DNA of 64,000 nt from Bradyrhizobium sp. (GCF_030646015.1 NZ_JAUSLT010000106.1:1-64000); one strand, 5' to 3'; positions 38,250 to 48,210 are shown, counted from the stretch's first letter. The notes: generated by a model not told the origin, from the letters alone. Numbers and translations: made by a program.

Positions 38250-38380
38250 TTCGTCGTCCCTGCGAACGCAGGGACCCATACGCCGCGGCCCCTCGGTTCA
38301 AGCAAAGTGGTCGACGACCTTCTTAAATAACCAACACCTGTGATTATGGGTCACTGCGTGCGCAGGGACGAAGAGGGATG
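38250..38380. repeat. Dispersed palindromic repeat, family C copy
   Basis: ttcgtcgtccctgcgaacgcagggacccatacgccgcgg ... gggtcactgcgtgcgcagggacgaag. Confidence 0.85.
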
Positions 38381-38393
38381 GGAGCGCGCCGCC

Positions 38394-39284
38394 CTACTTC
38401 TTCACATCCACGCTCGCCGTCACCGGCCGCACCGGATCGCCTTCGCGCAGCAGCGCGCCGGCGCGGGCCACCACGATGTCGCCTTCCTCGATGCCGCGGC
38501 GGATTTCCACCTGGCCCGACGACATCAGCCCGACCTCGACCTGCTTGGTCTCGACCCGCGCCCGCCGCACCACCTGCACCACGGTGCCGGCCGATGAGTA
38601 GAGGATCGCGGTCAGCGGCACCGAGATGCCGCAGCTCTGTCCGGTCTTGATCAGCGCCCGGCCGGACGAATTCACCAGCAGGCGCCGCGGCACCACCACC
38701 GAGACGAACACCTGGCCGAGCTGGCTGTTGGGCTCGATGGTCGAGGCCACCCGGCGCACCTTGCCCTCGACCTCGCCGGCGCCGATGATCTTGATCCGCG
38801 CGGTCTGGTTGACCGCGAGCTTGGAAATATCCCGCACCGGCACCATGCCGACCAGGTCGAATTCGCTGCGCGCGATGATCGAAAACAGCGCCTCGCCCTT
38901 GGCCCCCGCCACCGAGCCGACCACCGCCGTCGAGGCCGAGACCAGCCCCGCGGTCGGCGACGCCACCAGCGTCAGCCCGCCCTCGGGCAGCGACAGCCGG
39001 GCCAGCAGCTGGCCGGCAGTGACGGTATCGCCGGGCTCCGCCAGCACCTCCGCCACCTTCAGCCCCGGCCGCTCCGAGCGCACCGAGGTCTCCTCCCGCG
39101 GGATCAGGATGCCGGACACCTCGACGATATTGTTGAAGCAGGCTTTTGCCGCCTTGATCACGGTGACCGCGGCGCCCTTCGGCCCGCCCTCGGGCGGCTC
39201 GTCCGCGGCGAGCGCGGGGGAGGCGAGGACGAGGAGGGCGGCGAGGAGGGTCCGCGAGAGGCTGAGGGTGGGGAAATGATTCAT
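38394..39284 (-). CDS. efflux periplasmic adaptor (HlyD/RND membrane-fusion-like)
   Basis: Signal peptide; EVSGILIPREETSVRSERPGLKVAEVLAEPGDTVTAGQLLARL biotinyl-lipoyl-like region. Confidence 0.82.
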   Translation of the reverse strand: MNHFPTLSLSRTLLAALLVLASPALAADEPPEGGPKGAAVTVIKAAKACFNNIVEVSGILIPREETSVRSERPGLKVAEVLAEPGDTVTAGQLLARLSLPEGGLTLVASPTAGLVSASTAVVGSVAGAKGEALFSIIARSEFDLVGMVPVRDISKLAVNQTARIKIIGAGEVEGKVRRVASTIEPNSQLGQVFVSVVVPRRLLVNSSGRALIKTGQSCGISVPLTAILYSSAGTVVQVVRRARVETKQVEVGLMSSGQVEIRRGIEEGDIVVARAGALLREGDPVRPVTASVDVKK

Positions 39285-39414
39285 CGGCAATACGATCCCG
39301 TTTCGGGGGCTATCGATATCAGAAGGCGGGCTGACGGGCCAAGCGAAGGTTGAATGATCCTCTAAAACACGTATATTATGTATTCTTGAGGCTGCAACTA
39401 AAGCTAGCGTTCAG

Positions 39415-39482
39415 CCACCTCGCCCCGCTTGCGGGGAGAGGTCGAAATTCGCGTTAGCGAATTTCGGGTGAGGGGACTCACA
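39415..39482. repeat. Dispersed palindromic repeat, family A copy (short)
   Basis: cacctcgccccgcttgcggggagaggtcgaaattcgcgttagcgaatttcgggtgagggga. Confidence 0.8.
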
Positions 39483-39513
39483 ACGAGCCCCGCTATCTCG
39501 ATTCGAGGCCGTC

Positions 39514-39861
39514 ATGCGCGAGTTCTCATCCCTCGATCTGCAACAGCAATCCGGTGAGATCCAGCGCTCGGCCGCCGGGTCTCCCGTGCTCATCCTCAAT
39601 CACGGCAAGCCGCGCTCGGTGATGATGTCCGTCGAGGAGTTTCGCCGCTTGAAACTCGCCGCCGCCGAAGCCTTGCCGAGCGAGGTGGCAAAACCGCGCG
39701 CGATCGTGCGGCGCGGCGCGTTGAAGGATCCGTTGGGATACGACACCGCAGACCTCCGGCAAGTCGCGCTCGCCATGGCGGAGGCCGCCGAAAGCGGCCG
39801 CAACCGCGATGCCGTGCGCGCCGAGATCGCGGCGGTCGAGCGCCGCTTGGGAATCTCGTGA
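39514..39861 (+). CDS. Phd/YefM-like type II antitoxin
   Basis: SGEIQRSAAGSPVLILNHGKPRSVMMSVEEFRRL; overlaps the next ORF by 4 nt (ATGA). Confidence 0.8.
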   Translation: MREFSSLDLQQQSGEIQRSAAGSPVLILNHGKPRSVMMSVEEFRRLKLAAAEALPSEVAKPRAIVRRGALKDPLGYDTADLRQVALAMAEAAESGRNRDAVRAEIAAVERRLGIS

Positions 39862-40484
39862 CCGGGCCCGACGATGACATAGCGCGGCGCTCGCGACTCC
39901 TGATTCCCGATACCACGCCGTTGTCGCTGCTCGCGCTGATCGGCAGCGATGCGCTCGACTGGCTGTTCGTGCCGGGGGCCGACGTCTGGATTTCGGACAT
40001 GGTGAAAGAGGAAGCCGTTCGCGACCCGGACCCCGGCGACGATCAACGCATGCAGCAACGCGCGGTGCTGAAACAATGGTTCGCCCGCAACGCCAACCGT
40101 ATTCACATCAAGGCCACGCGCGAAGGCGAGGAGTACGCCAAGGCCATGCAGAACTGGCAACTGGCTGGCTCGAAAGCCGAACTGAAGCCTTCGTGGAAGG
40201 ACCGTGGCGAGCGCAGCGTGCTGCAGGTGCTCGAAGTGGTCGAAAGCGTGCTGGCCGACGGCGAAGCCGTCGTCGTACTGGTCGACGACAACAAGGCCCG
40301 CATCGCGATCCAGCTCGAAAACGAATTCGATATCGACCTGATGGGCACGGAGAGTTTTGTGACGTGGATGCGAGAACGCTTCAAGATGCCGAATGCGGAG
40401 AATGCCTGGGCGGCGATCCGGATTGCGGCGCGGAATAACGTGCCGGATACGAGGGATGATGATCCGGTTTATGTAAGGAAGTGA
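39858..40484 (+). CDS. PIN-like putative toxin
   Basis: LLIPDTTPLSLLALIGSDALDWLFV...VVLVDDNKARIAIQ; translationally coupled to the antitoxin. Confidence 0.7.
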   Translation: MTGPDDDIARRSRLLIPDTTPLSLLALIGSDALDWLFVPGADVWISDMVKEEAVRDPDPGDDQRMQQRAVLKQWFARNANRIHIKATREGEEYAKAMQNWQLAGSKAELKPSWKDRGERSVLQVLEVVESVLADGEAVVVLVDDNKARIAIQLENEFDIDLMGTESFVTWMRERFKMPNAENAWAAIRIAARNNVPDTRDDDPVYVRK

Positions 40485-40566
40485 GTTGCCCGCATCCCCT
40501 TGCCTCGTGTCCCCTGCGCTGGTTACCTGACCGGGCAACATCCCATCTCAAAAAGAGGATCCCGCC

Positions 40567-42195
40567 ATGTCCCCCACCTACGACTACATCATCGTCGGCG
40601 CGGGCTCGGCAGGCGCAGTCGTCGCGAGCCGCCTCAGCGAGAGCGGCGCCCACCGCGTGCTGCTGCTGGAAGCCGGCACCAAGGGCTCCAATCATTTCTG
40701 GTCGCGCGTGCCGGTCGGCACCTCGAAGATGATCGACGATCCCGCGGTCAACTGGTGTTACCGGTCGGAGCCGGATGAGGGCTCCGGCGGACGGCGCATC
40801 GATGTGCCGCGCGGCAAGATGATGGGCGGATCGAGTTCGATCAACGGCATGGTCTATATCCGCGGCCAGGCGCGCGATTACGATCACTGGGCCCAGCTCG
40901 GCAACCGCGGCTGGAGCTATCAGGACGTATTGCCGATCTTCAAGCGGATGGAGCGTTACGCCGGCGGCTCCGATGAATTTCGCGGCCGCGACGGGCTGCT
41001 GCGGGTCACCGATACGCCGCGCAACAAGCTGCCGCTGCTGGAGAAGATCATCGAGGCCGCCGGCCGCATTGGCCTGCCGTTCAATCCCGACCAGAACGCC
41101 GAGACCCAGGAAGGCGTCGGCATGTCACAGGTGACGATCGCGAAGGGGCGCCGCCAGAGCACGGCGGTCTGCTATCTCGATCCGGCCCGGGGGCGGCCGA
41201 ACCTCGCGATCGAGCAGGGCGCGCTGGCCGAGACGCTGGTGCTGGAAGGCAAGCGCTGCGTCGGCGTGCGCTATTCCGTTGAAGGCGTGCGGCGCGAGGC
41301 GAGGGCGGCGCGTGAGGTCATCGTCTGCGGCGGCTCGATCAATTCGCCGAAACTGCTGGAGTTGTCCGGCATCGGCCAGAGCGAGCGCCTGCGCGCGCTC
41401 GGCATCGCGCCGCTGCATGAATTGCCGGGCGTCGGCGAGAATCTGCGCGACCACTATTCGCCGCGGGTGAAGTTCGCGATTGTGGAGCGCAACCTCACCT
41501 TCAACGACAATGCGCGCGGCTGGCGCCTGGCGCGGGAAGCCCTGAAGTACGCGCTGTTCGGTACCGGCTTTCTCGCCTCGACGGCGGTCCCGATCCGGAT
41601 CTATTTCCGCACCCGCGAGGGACTGGAAACCACTGATGCCACGATCTCGATCCTGCCTTTCCTGTATGAGATGGTCGGCGGCGTGCGCCGGGTCGCCAAG
41701 CGGCAGGGCATCACGATGAACGTCAACGTGCTGCGTTCGGAGAGCACGGGTTCGATCCACATCACCTCGTCCGATCCCGCCGCACCGCCCGCCATCCGGT
41801 TCAACTTCCTCTCCACCGAGCACGACCGTGCCGGTGTCATCGCCGCGATCCGCAAGGGCCGCGAACTGATGGCGACGTCGCCGCTGAAGGAGATCACCGG
41901 CGAGGAAATTGCGCCCGGCGCGCAAATTCAGAGCGACGCCGACATGCTGGAGTGGGTGCGCCACAATGCCGAAACCACGTTCCATCCGGTCGGCACCTGC
42001 AAGATGGGCTCCGACGCCATGGCCGTGGTCGACAGCGAATTGCGGGTGCATGGCATCGAGGGCCTGCGGGTGGCGGATGCCTCGATCATGCCGATGCTGA
42101 TCTCGGGCAATACCAACGCGCCCGCCATCATGATCGGCGAGAAATGCGCCGAGATGGTGCTGGCCGCCGCGACGGCGCGGCAGGCGGCGGCGTAG
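40567..42195 (+). CDS. GMC family FAD oxidoreductase (choline/alcohol dehydrogenase-like)
   Basis: YDYIIVGAGSAGAVVASRLSE; GGSSSINGMVYIRG; C-terminal TFHPVGTCKMGSD...VADASIMPMLISGNTNAPAIMIGEK. Confidence 0.95.
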   Translation: MSPTYDYIIVGAGSAGAVVASRLSESGAHRVLLLEAGTKGSNHFWSRVPVGTSKMIDDPAVNWCYRSEPDEGSGGRRIDVPRGKMMGGSSSINGMVYIRGQARDYDHWAQLGNRGWSYQDVLPIFKRMERYAGGSDEFRGRDGLLRVTDTPRNKLPLLEKIIEAAGRIGLPFNPDQNAETQEGVGMSQVTIAKGRRQSTAVCYLDPARGRPNLAIEQGALAETLVLEGKRCVGVRYSVEGVRREARAAREVIVCGGSINSPKLLELSGIGQSERLRALGIAPLHELPGVGENLRDHYSPRVKFAIVERNLTFNDNARGWRLAREALKYALFGTGFLASTAVPIRIYFRTREGLETTDATISILPFLYEMVGGVRRVAKRQGITMNVNVLRSESTGSIHITSSDPAAPPAIRFNFLSTEHDRAGVIAAIRKGRELMATSPLKEITGEEIAPGAQIQSDADMLEWVRHNAETTFHPVGTCKMGSDAMAVVDSELRVHGIEGLRVADASIMPMLISGNTNAPAIMIGEKCAEMVLAAATARQAAA

Positions 42196-42309
42196 GCGCG
42201 GCCTGACGTACTATATCTTGTGGTGGGACGAGTGCCGCCAGTCCAGCCATTCTGTTCATGGGGTTGTTTTCGACATTTTGTGGTGCGGCTCCCGCCCGCC
42301 ACACCCGTG

Positions 42310-42432
42310 GTGTCGTCCCTGCGAACGCAGGGACCCATAACCACAGGTGTTGGTGATGGTGAGAAAGCCATTCAACAGCGTCGTACAAACGAGAGGCCAC
42401 GGCGTATGGGTCCCTGCGTTCGCAGGGAGGAC
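42310..42432. repeat. Dispersed palindromic repeat, family C copy
   Basis: tcgtccctgcgaacgcagggacccataaccac...acggcgtatgggtccctgcgttcgcagggagga. Confidence 0.85.
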
Positions 42433-42447
42433 AGCGCGGGGTGTTGC

Positions 42448-44934
42448 CTACACCGGCTGCTGCCGCCGCCGCGGCGCCTCGGTCTCCGCCACCTCTGCCG
42501 CCGCCGCCACCTCACCCTCGTCGCGCCACCGCAAAATCTCCACCGCCAGGATCGGATGGTTGAAGCCCTTCAGCGTCAGGTCCTCCAGCTGGCGGCCCTC
42601 GGCCCAGGGCTCGACCATACCGAACACGCGCTGGCTGACCACGATCTGGCCGGCCTTGGCCTCGTCGCACAGCCGCGAGGCCAGGTTGGTGACGCTGCCG
42701 ATCGCGGCGTATTCCAGCCGCTGCTCGAAGCCGATCTGGCCCAGCGTCGCATAGCCGAGCGCGATGCCGACGCCGAAGCCGAGGCTATGCCCGCGGTTGC
42801 GCCATTTCTGGGTCAGCACGCCGATGGTGTCGCGCATCTCCACCGCCATCTTCACCGCGCGCTGCACGTGATCCTCGAACTGGATCGGCGCGTTGAACAG
42901 GATCATCACGCCGTCGCCGGCATAGCGGTCGAGCGTTCCCTCGTAGCGGAAGATCAATTCGCCGAGTGCGGCGTGATATTCGCGCAGCACGTTCATGGCC
43001 TCTTCCGGCTCGGTGGTCTCGGTGAAGGCGGTGAAGCCGCGCAGATCGCAGAACACCACCGTCACCTCGCGGCGATGGCTGTCGAGCAGCGAATCATGGC
43101 CGTCGGAGGAGGCGATCAGCTGCGCCACCTGCGGCGGCAGGAAGCGCTCCAGCCGGCGGATGCGCTCGATCTCGCCGAGCTGCTTCTCGACCCGCTCCTC
43201 CAGCGACCTGTTCCAGTTCTTCAGTTCGTCGGTCTGTTCCTGCAGCTTGGCGGCCTGCTGCTGCACGGTGGAATGCGCCGAAGCGAGTTCGCGGCCCTTG
43301 GCGTCGACTTCCGAAAACAGCCGCGCATTGCGCATCGCCAGCACCGATTGATGCGCAAAGGTCTTCATCAGCCCGATCAGGTCGGCTGAGAACTCGCCGG
43401 CCTCTTTGCGCAACACCACCAGCGATCCCAGAACGCCCTTCTGGTCGACCAGCGGCACCACCAGCACCGAATGGAATCCGGCTTCCATCACGACGTCGCG
43501 CAGCCGGTTTTCGACGGCCCCGGCGAGATCGGGGATCGCGATCGGCTCGCCTTGCGCCGCGGCCTCGCCGAGCACGCTGTCGGCCTCGTCGATGACAAGA
43601 TGATTGCCTCCGGCCGCCTTGTCGATGCCGATCGCCTCGGTGAGGTTGAACTGATGCTTTGCCGCGTCATGGCCGTAGATCAGCACCGCGTCGGCATGGG
43701 TGATTTCCAGCGCCCGCGCCGCCACCGTCGGCAGCACGGCGTTGAGATCGAGCGAGGAGGCCACCGCGCGGCCGACTTCCTCGAGCACCTTGAGCTCGTT
43801 GATCGAGCGCGCCAGATCCCGCGTGCGCGCCTCGACCTTGGATTCGAGGCCGGCATAGGTTTCCTGCAGCTGGCCGGCCATGCTGTTGAACTGGTCGGAC
43901 AGTTCTTCCAGCTCATCCCTGGTGCGCACCTCGATGCGATGGCTGAAATCGCCGGCACCGAGCCGCCGCGCCCCGGCGCGCAAGGCCGTGATCGGGATCA
44001 GCATCCGCCGCGCCAGCACGGTGCCGGCGAGAATCGCGACCACCAGGCCGAGCCCGATCAACAGCGCGCTCCGCACCAATTGGTCGCGGATCGGCGCCAG
44101 CGCCTGCGCGGTCGGCTGCTCGAACAGCGCATGCCAGCCGAGTTTTGCAACAGCGCTCGATGCGGTCAACACCGCCTCGCCATCAAAGCCGGTGCCGGAG
44201 GTGAGCGGTGTGCCGTCCGGCTTCAGCAGGGCTGCGACCTGCGGCAGCCTGGCGAGTTCGTTGCCGACCTCCGGGCCCTTCGAGCCCGCCAGCACCTGGC
44301 CGCGGGCATCGACCACATAGGCGTAGCCGACCTTGCCGATCTGGGCCTCGCCGAGGAAATCGTTGAGAAAGCGCAAATCGATTTCGGCCAGCGTCACCCC
44401 GGCATTGACGCCGGAATGCGACACCGCGATCGACATGAACGGACGGGAGCCGACGAAATAGGCCGGCGCGAAGGTGACGCCCTTGGCGTTGGTCTCGATG
44501 AAGCGGACGTCGCGGGAAAAATCGCCGTCGCTGTCGGTCACCACCTGGGTGCGCGACATCCGCAGCAATTCGCGGCCACTTCCGCTGAGAAATGTGAGCT
44601 GGCTCACCGCCGGCAGCTGGTTCAGCAGCTGCGCATAATCGGCGCGGCGCTGCTGCAGGGTGCGATCGAGGCTCGCGGCCGTCGCGCTGGCGCGCGTCAC
44701 CCAGCTGATCTGCCGCTCCAGCTCGAAGATCGACTGCTCGATCCGCCGCGCGGTGGCCTCCGCCTTCTCGCCCATGGCCTCGACCAGCGCGACGCGAGTA
44801 CCGCGATAGCTGATCCAGGTTTCCATCGCGCCGTTGACCGCCAGCACGAACACCACGAGGCCGACCAGCGAGACGACGTATTTGGCGAACAGCCCTTCGC
44901 GCAGAAACCAAGTTTTGTCCTTGACCGCGCTCAT
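42448..44934 (-). CDS. adenylate/guanylate cyclase with Cache-like sensor, HAMP and GAF domains
   Basis: Class III cyclase TVVFCDLRGFTAFTETTEPEEAMNVLREYHAALGELIFRYEGTLDRYAGDGVMILFNAP; GAF and HAMP segments. Confidence 0.93.
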   Translation of the reverse strand: MSAVKDKTWFLREGLFAKYVVSLVGLVVFVLAVNGAMETWISYRGTRVALVEAMGEKAEATARRIEQSIFELERQISWVTRASATAASLDRTLQQRRADYAQLLNQLPAVSQLTFLSGSGRELLRMSRTQVVTDSDGDFSRDVRFIETNAKGVTFAPAYFVGSRPFMSIAVSHSGVNAGVTLAEIDLRFLNDFLGEAQIGKVGYAYVVDARGQVLAGSKGPEVGNELARLPQVAALLKPDGTPLTSGTGFDGEAVLTASSAVAKLGWHALFEQPTAQALAPIRDQLVRSALLIGLGLVVAILAGTVLARRMLIPITALRAGARRLGAGDFSHRIEVRTRDELEELSDQFNSMAGQLQETYAGLESKVEARTRDLARSINELKVLEEVGRAVASSLDLNAVLPTVAARALEITHADAVLIYGHDAAKHQFNLTEAIGIDKAAGGNHLVIDEADSVLGEAAAQGEPIAIPDLAGAVENRLRDVVMEAGFHSVLVVPLVDQKGVLGSLVVLRKEAGEFSADLIGLMKTFAHQSVLAMRNARLFSEVDAKGRELASAHSTVQQQAAKLQEQTDELKNWNRSLEERVEKQLGEIERIRRLERFLPPQVAQLIASSDGHDSLLDSHRREVTVVFCDLRGFTAFTETTEPEEAMNVLREYHAALGELIFRYEGTLDRYAGDGVMILFNAPIQFEDHVQRAVKMAVEMRDTIGVLTQKWRNRGHSLGFGVGIALGYATLGQIGFEQRLEYAAIGSVTNLASRLCDEAKAGQIVVSQRVFGMVEPWAEGRQLEDLTLKGFNHPILAVEILRWRDEGEVAAAAEVAETEAPRRRQQPV

Positions 44935-45067
44935 CCAGACCCTCGTGCGCCGCCCCGCCTTGAGGTTCGCGCCCAGCCGGCCCTGTTTAGCACAATTTGT
45001 CGCGCCCGGACGGAGTCGCCCCCAGCATGGTTAGCCATGATTTTAGGCATTGGGAGGGTGCTCCAAC

Positions 45068-45168
45068 CCCGTCATGGCCGGGCTTGACCCGGCCATCCAC
45101 GCCTTTCTTGCTTCCGATGAGCGGAAGGAAGACGTGGATGCCCGGGTCAAGCCCGGGCATGACGGGTC
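45068..45168. repeat. Dispersed palindromic repeat, family F (cccgtcatggccgggcttgacccggccatccacg...cgtggatgcccgggtcaagcccgggcatgacggg)
   Basis: Long inverted repeat. Confidence 0.88.
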
Positions 45169-45173
45169 TTCCT

Positions 45174-47231
45174 TCAGCGGTTGAACAACTGCCGCAGCAC
45201 GTCGTTCATCGCCGGGCTGTCCTGGGCACCGTCCGGGATCGTTTCGTTGGGCGATGCCGGCGCCGGCGGGATCGACGGCACCGGGGAAGCCGGCGCGGCG
45301 AGGCTGCGGCCCTGGCTTGGCCGTTGCGCCGGCGGGGGTTGCCCAATTCCGCCTTGCCCCAATCCGCCTTGGCCCAGCCCCTGCTGGATCAGATTACCCA
45401 GCGTCTCGCCGAGCTTGCCGCCGAGCATGTCGTTCAATCCGCCGCCGGGCGCGGCTCCGCCAGCCGCCGCGCCGCCGCCAGGTTGCGCGCCGCTCAACCC
45501 GCCCAACAGCGCGTCCAGTCCGCCGCCGTCCTTGCCGAACAGGCCCTTGCCCATCTCCTTCAGCTTGGCATAGGCCGCATCGGGATTATCCAGCATGCCG
45601 GCCATATCGGGATAGATGCGCGGCTCGGACCACGGCCCGTCGATCATCACGGGAATGCCGAGCCCGACCGGATCGGCGGCGCGGCCCTGGCCCTGGGTGG
45701 TCAGGACCAGCTTGGGCTCGACCCGGAACGCGATCTGCTTGGTGCCGAGGTCGATGGTGCCGATGCCGGTCATCTTCACCAGCGGGCCGACCAGATTGAG
45801 ATCGGTGGTGGCGGCCTGGCCCTTGTCGATCTTGAACGAGGCGGAGAGCTGGCTAAGGTCGGTGACCTGGTCCGGCCCTTGCTGCCAGCCCGACAGCGTG
45901 CCCGAGGTCAGCGAGCGAATCATCTTGGCGACGTTGAGCCCGCGGATGGCGCCGTCCTGGAATACGGTGAACACCGTGCCGTTGAGGTTGGACATGATAG
46001 CGCGCGGGCTGGCGCCGGTGGAGCGTACGGCAATCTTCGCCTGCATCTTGCCGTCCAGCTTGTCGAAGTCGGCGACGCTGCTCAAAAGCGGCAGCGCGCG
46101 GACGCCCGCTAGATCGCTGCGCAGCGCGAAGCTCGGCTCGGCCGCCGACGCATCCGCGGTGATCTCGCCGCTGGCCTGGCCGCCATAGGCGCCGAGATTG
46201 GAAAACCGCACCTTGAGCGCGCCGCTGGCGAGCGTGGCGTCGATCGCGGCCGGCGCGAATTGCGCGCCGCCCACTTTGAGTTCGGCGGCGGAGGCGCGCA
46301 CCTGCGCGTCGACATAGTTCAGGCCGCTGACGTCGAAGGTCGCGTTGCTCCAGGGCTGCGCGCCCGATGCGCCGCTCGGCGTGGCGCCGCCGAGATCGAG
46401 CCGCTGGAAGTCGAGATCGAGTTTGACCAGCGGCTTGCTGGCGAGATCGACCGAGGCCCAGCCGTTGAACGCGCCGTCGCCGAGCGTGCCCGACAGGCCG
46501 TTGATCATCACCGTCGAACCGTTGAGCCGGACCTCGGCTTTGGCCGACACCGGCGCCTGCAACATGCCGGGTGCGTCGAGCACGATTTCGACGGGAATGT
46601 TCTGCCGCTCCAGCGGCGGCACCGGCGCGGTGGCGTTGATGTCGAATTTGAGCGGACGATCGCCGACCTTGGCGCTGCCGGCAATCTTGACCTTGCGGTC
46701 GGCGCCGATTTTGGCTTCGGCGTTGATGCCCTCGATGCGATTTTCCACGCGGTCGCGCAAATTGGAAAACACCACCGTGCCGTCGGTCACCTTGATGCGA
46801 TCGATCGCGGCCTTGTCGGCGCCACCGGGGGGCGGCGCGGGCCTCGCCGATGAGATCAGCTGTCCCGAGCGTTCGCGCAGCAGCGGCACATGCAGCACCG
46901 GCTTCCTGATGACGAGTTCGGTGACCTGCGGGCGGCCCGACCACAGGCTCGCCAGCGTCACGTCGGCCTGCACGCTGCCGACGGTGACGCGGCTGGAGCC
47001 GTCGCGGTCTTTCGGGTCCTGCAGCGTGACGTCGTTCAGCGTCACATTGAGCGACGGCCAGATCCCGATCTTGCTGGAGCCCGCGATGGTGAGCCGGTAG
47101 CCGGTTTCGCGCTCGACCCGCGCCTGGATTTCCGACGTCAGGAAACCCGAGGGAACGCCGATGATCAACAGCAAGCCGGCCACCACGATCACGGCGACGA
47201 TGGCGGCCCCGGCGATTTTCAGTACTCTCAT
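45174..47231 (-). CDS. AsmA family protein
   Basis: MRVLKIAGAAIVAVIVVAGLLLIIGVPSGFLTSEIQARVERETGYRLTIAGSSKIGIWPSLNVTLNDVTL; C-terminal AsmA domain. Confidence 0.88.
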   Translation of the reverse strand: MRVLKIAGAAIVAVIVVAGLLLIIGVPSGFLTSEIQARVERETGYRLTIAGSSKIGIWPSLNVTLNDVTLQDPKDRDGSSRVTVGSVQADVTLASLWSGRPQVTELVIRKPVLHVPLLRERSGQLISSARPAPPPGGADKAAIDRIKVTDGTVVFSNLRDRVENRIEGINAEAKIGADRKVKIAGSAKVGDRPLKFDINATAPVPPLERQNIPVEIVLDAPGMLQAPVSAKAEVRLNGSTVMINGLSGTLGDGAFNGWASVDLASKPLVKLDLDFQRLDLGGATPSGASGAQPWSNATFDVSGLNYVDAQVRASAAELKVGGAQFAPAAIDATLASGALKVRFSNLGAYGGQASGEITADASAAEPSFALRSDLAGVRALPLLSSVADFDKLDGKMQAKIAVRSTGASPRAIMSNLNGTVFTVFQDGAIRGLNVAKMIRSLTSGTLSGWQQGPDQVTDLSQLSASFKIDKGQAATTDLNLVGPLVKMTGIGTIDLGTKQIAFRVEPKLVLTTQGQGRAADPVGLGIPVMIDGPWSEPRIYPDMAGMLDNPDAAYAKLKEMGKGLFGKDGGGLDALLGGLSGAQPGGGAAAGGAAPGGGLNDMLGGKLGETLGNLIQQGLGQGGLGQGGIGQPPPAQRPSQGRSLAAPASPVPSIPPAPASPNETIPDGAQDSPAMNDVLRQLFNR

Positions 47232-47366
47232 GTCGTCATTCCAGATCGGCCAGCCGCATGCGAATTCAGCCCGGCCGTATCGGCGCGGACCCTTGACCCC
47301 CAAGCTTATCCCGAAGGGGAAACCGCTCAAAGCCAGCAAAAATAATCCGGAGGTGCTGCAAAGATA

Positions 47367-47382
47367 TGTGACTTATGACACA
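47367..47382. promoter_or_regulatory. CRP-like motif TGTGA-CTTATG-ACACA upstream of the Crp/Fnr gene
   Basis: One mismatch to TGTGA-N6-TCACA; intergenic between asmA-like and crp-like genes. Confidence 0.4.
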
Positions 47383-47449
47383 CTTCGGGGCGGGCAAGAT
47401 TTGCTAACGCCCATCTGACGATCTCGCATCCTCGCTGGAAGGCATTGCA

Positions 47450-48124
47450 ATGAGTAAAGCGGCCGAATTTGCGGTCATTCTGAAGATGAATCCGATGTTC
47501 GCGGACCTGGGGCCCGATGAATTGCAGCGGATCTCCAGCCTCTGCCACACCCAGCACCTTGGGGTCGGCGAGATGCTGTTCCAGAAGGGCGACGCCGGCG
47601 ACGCCCTGTTCGGGGTCCGCCGCGGCCAGATCCGGATCGAGACCGGGGCATCGGACGGCAGCCGCCTGACCCTGAATTTCCTCGGCCCCGGCGATCTGTT
47701 CGGCGAGGTCGCGGTACTCGACGGCCAGAGCCGCACTGCGGATGCCACCGCCGGCGAGCCGACCGAATTATTCGTGCTGCGGCGCGAGGATTTCCTGGCC
47801 CATCTCGAGCGCGAGCCCCGCGTCGCGGTCAAGCTGATCATGCTGCTGTGCCAGCGCATCCGCTGGATGAGCGAGCGGATGGAGGAATCCATGCTGCAGC
47901 CGCTGCCGGTGCGGCTGGCGCGCCGGCTCTGCGCGCTGTCGTCGGATTTCGGCTCCGAGGTGCACATCTCGCAGGAGCAACTCGGCGTCTTCGTCGGCGC
48001 CGCCCGCGAAAGCGTCAACCGCCAGCTGCAGCTGTGGCGCAAGGACGGCATTCTCGATCTGCAGCGCGGCCGAATCCTGCTTCAGAACATGACCAAGCTG
48101 ACGGCGGTGGCGCGGAACGACTAG
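47450..48124 (+). CDS. Crp/Fnr family transcriptional regulator
   Basis: cNMP domain GDAGDALFGVRRGQIRIE...GDLFGEVAVLDG; HTH ISQEQLGVFVGAARESVNRQLQLWRKDGILDL. Confidence 0.92.
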   Translation: MSKAAEFAVILKMNPMFADLGPDELQRISSLCHTQHLGVGEMLFQKGDAGDALFGVRRGQIRIETGASDGSRLTLNFLGPGDLFGEVAVLDGQSRTADATAGEPTELFVLRREDFLAHLEREPRVAVKLIMLLCQRIRWMSERMEESMLQPLPVRLARRLCALSSDFGSEVHISQEQLGVFVGAARESVNRQLQLWRKDGILDLQRGRILLQNMTKLTAVARND

Positions 48125-48210
48125 AACCGGCCGAAAACGCTGTGCCTGCCCACGGAACCATACGGCCAGAACCGGGTTTCCCAAGGTTGGGGTTGGCCGG
48201 GGAGTATTCA

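Noticed and set aside
37730-38380. Possible CRISPR-like repeat array
   Set aside because: Repeats are inverted, irregularly spaced palindromes shared with other loci, with no regular spacers and no cas genes.
43471-45087. 538-aa plus-strand ORF
   Set aside because: Antisense shadow of the adenylate cyclase gene.
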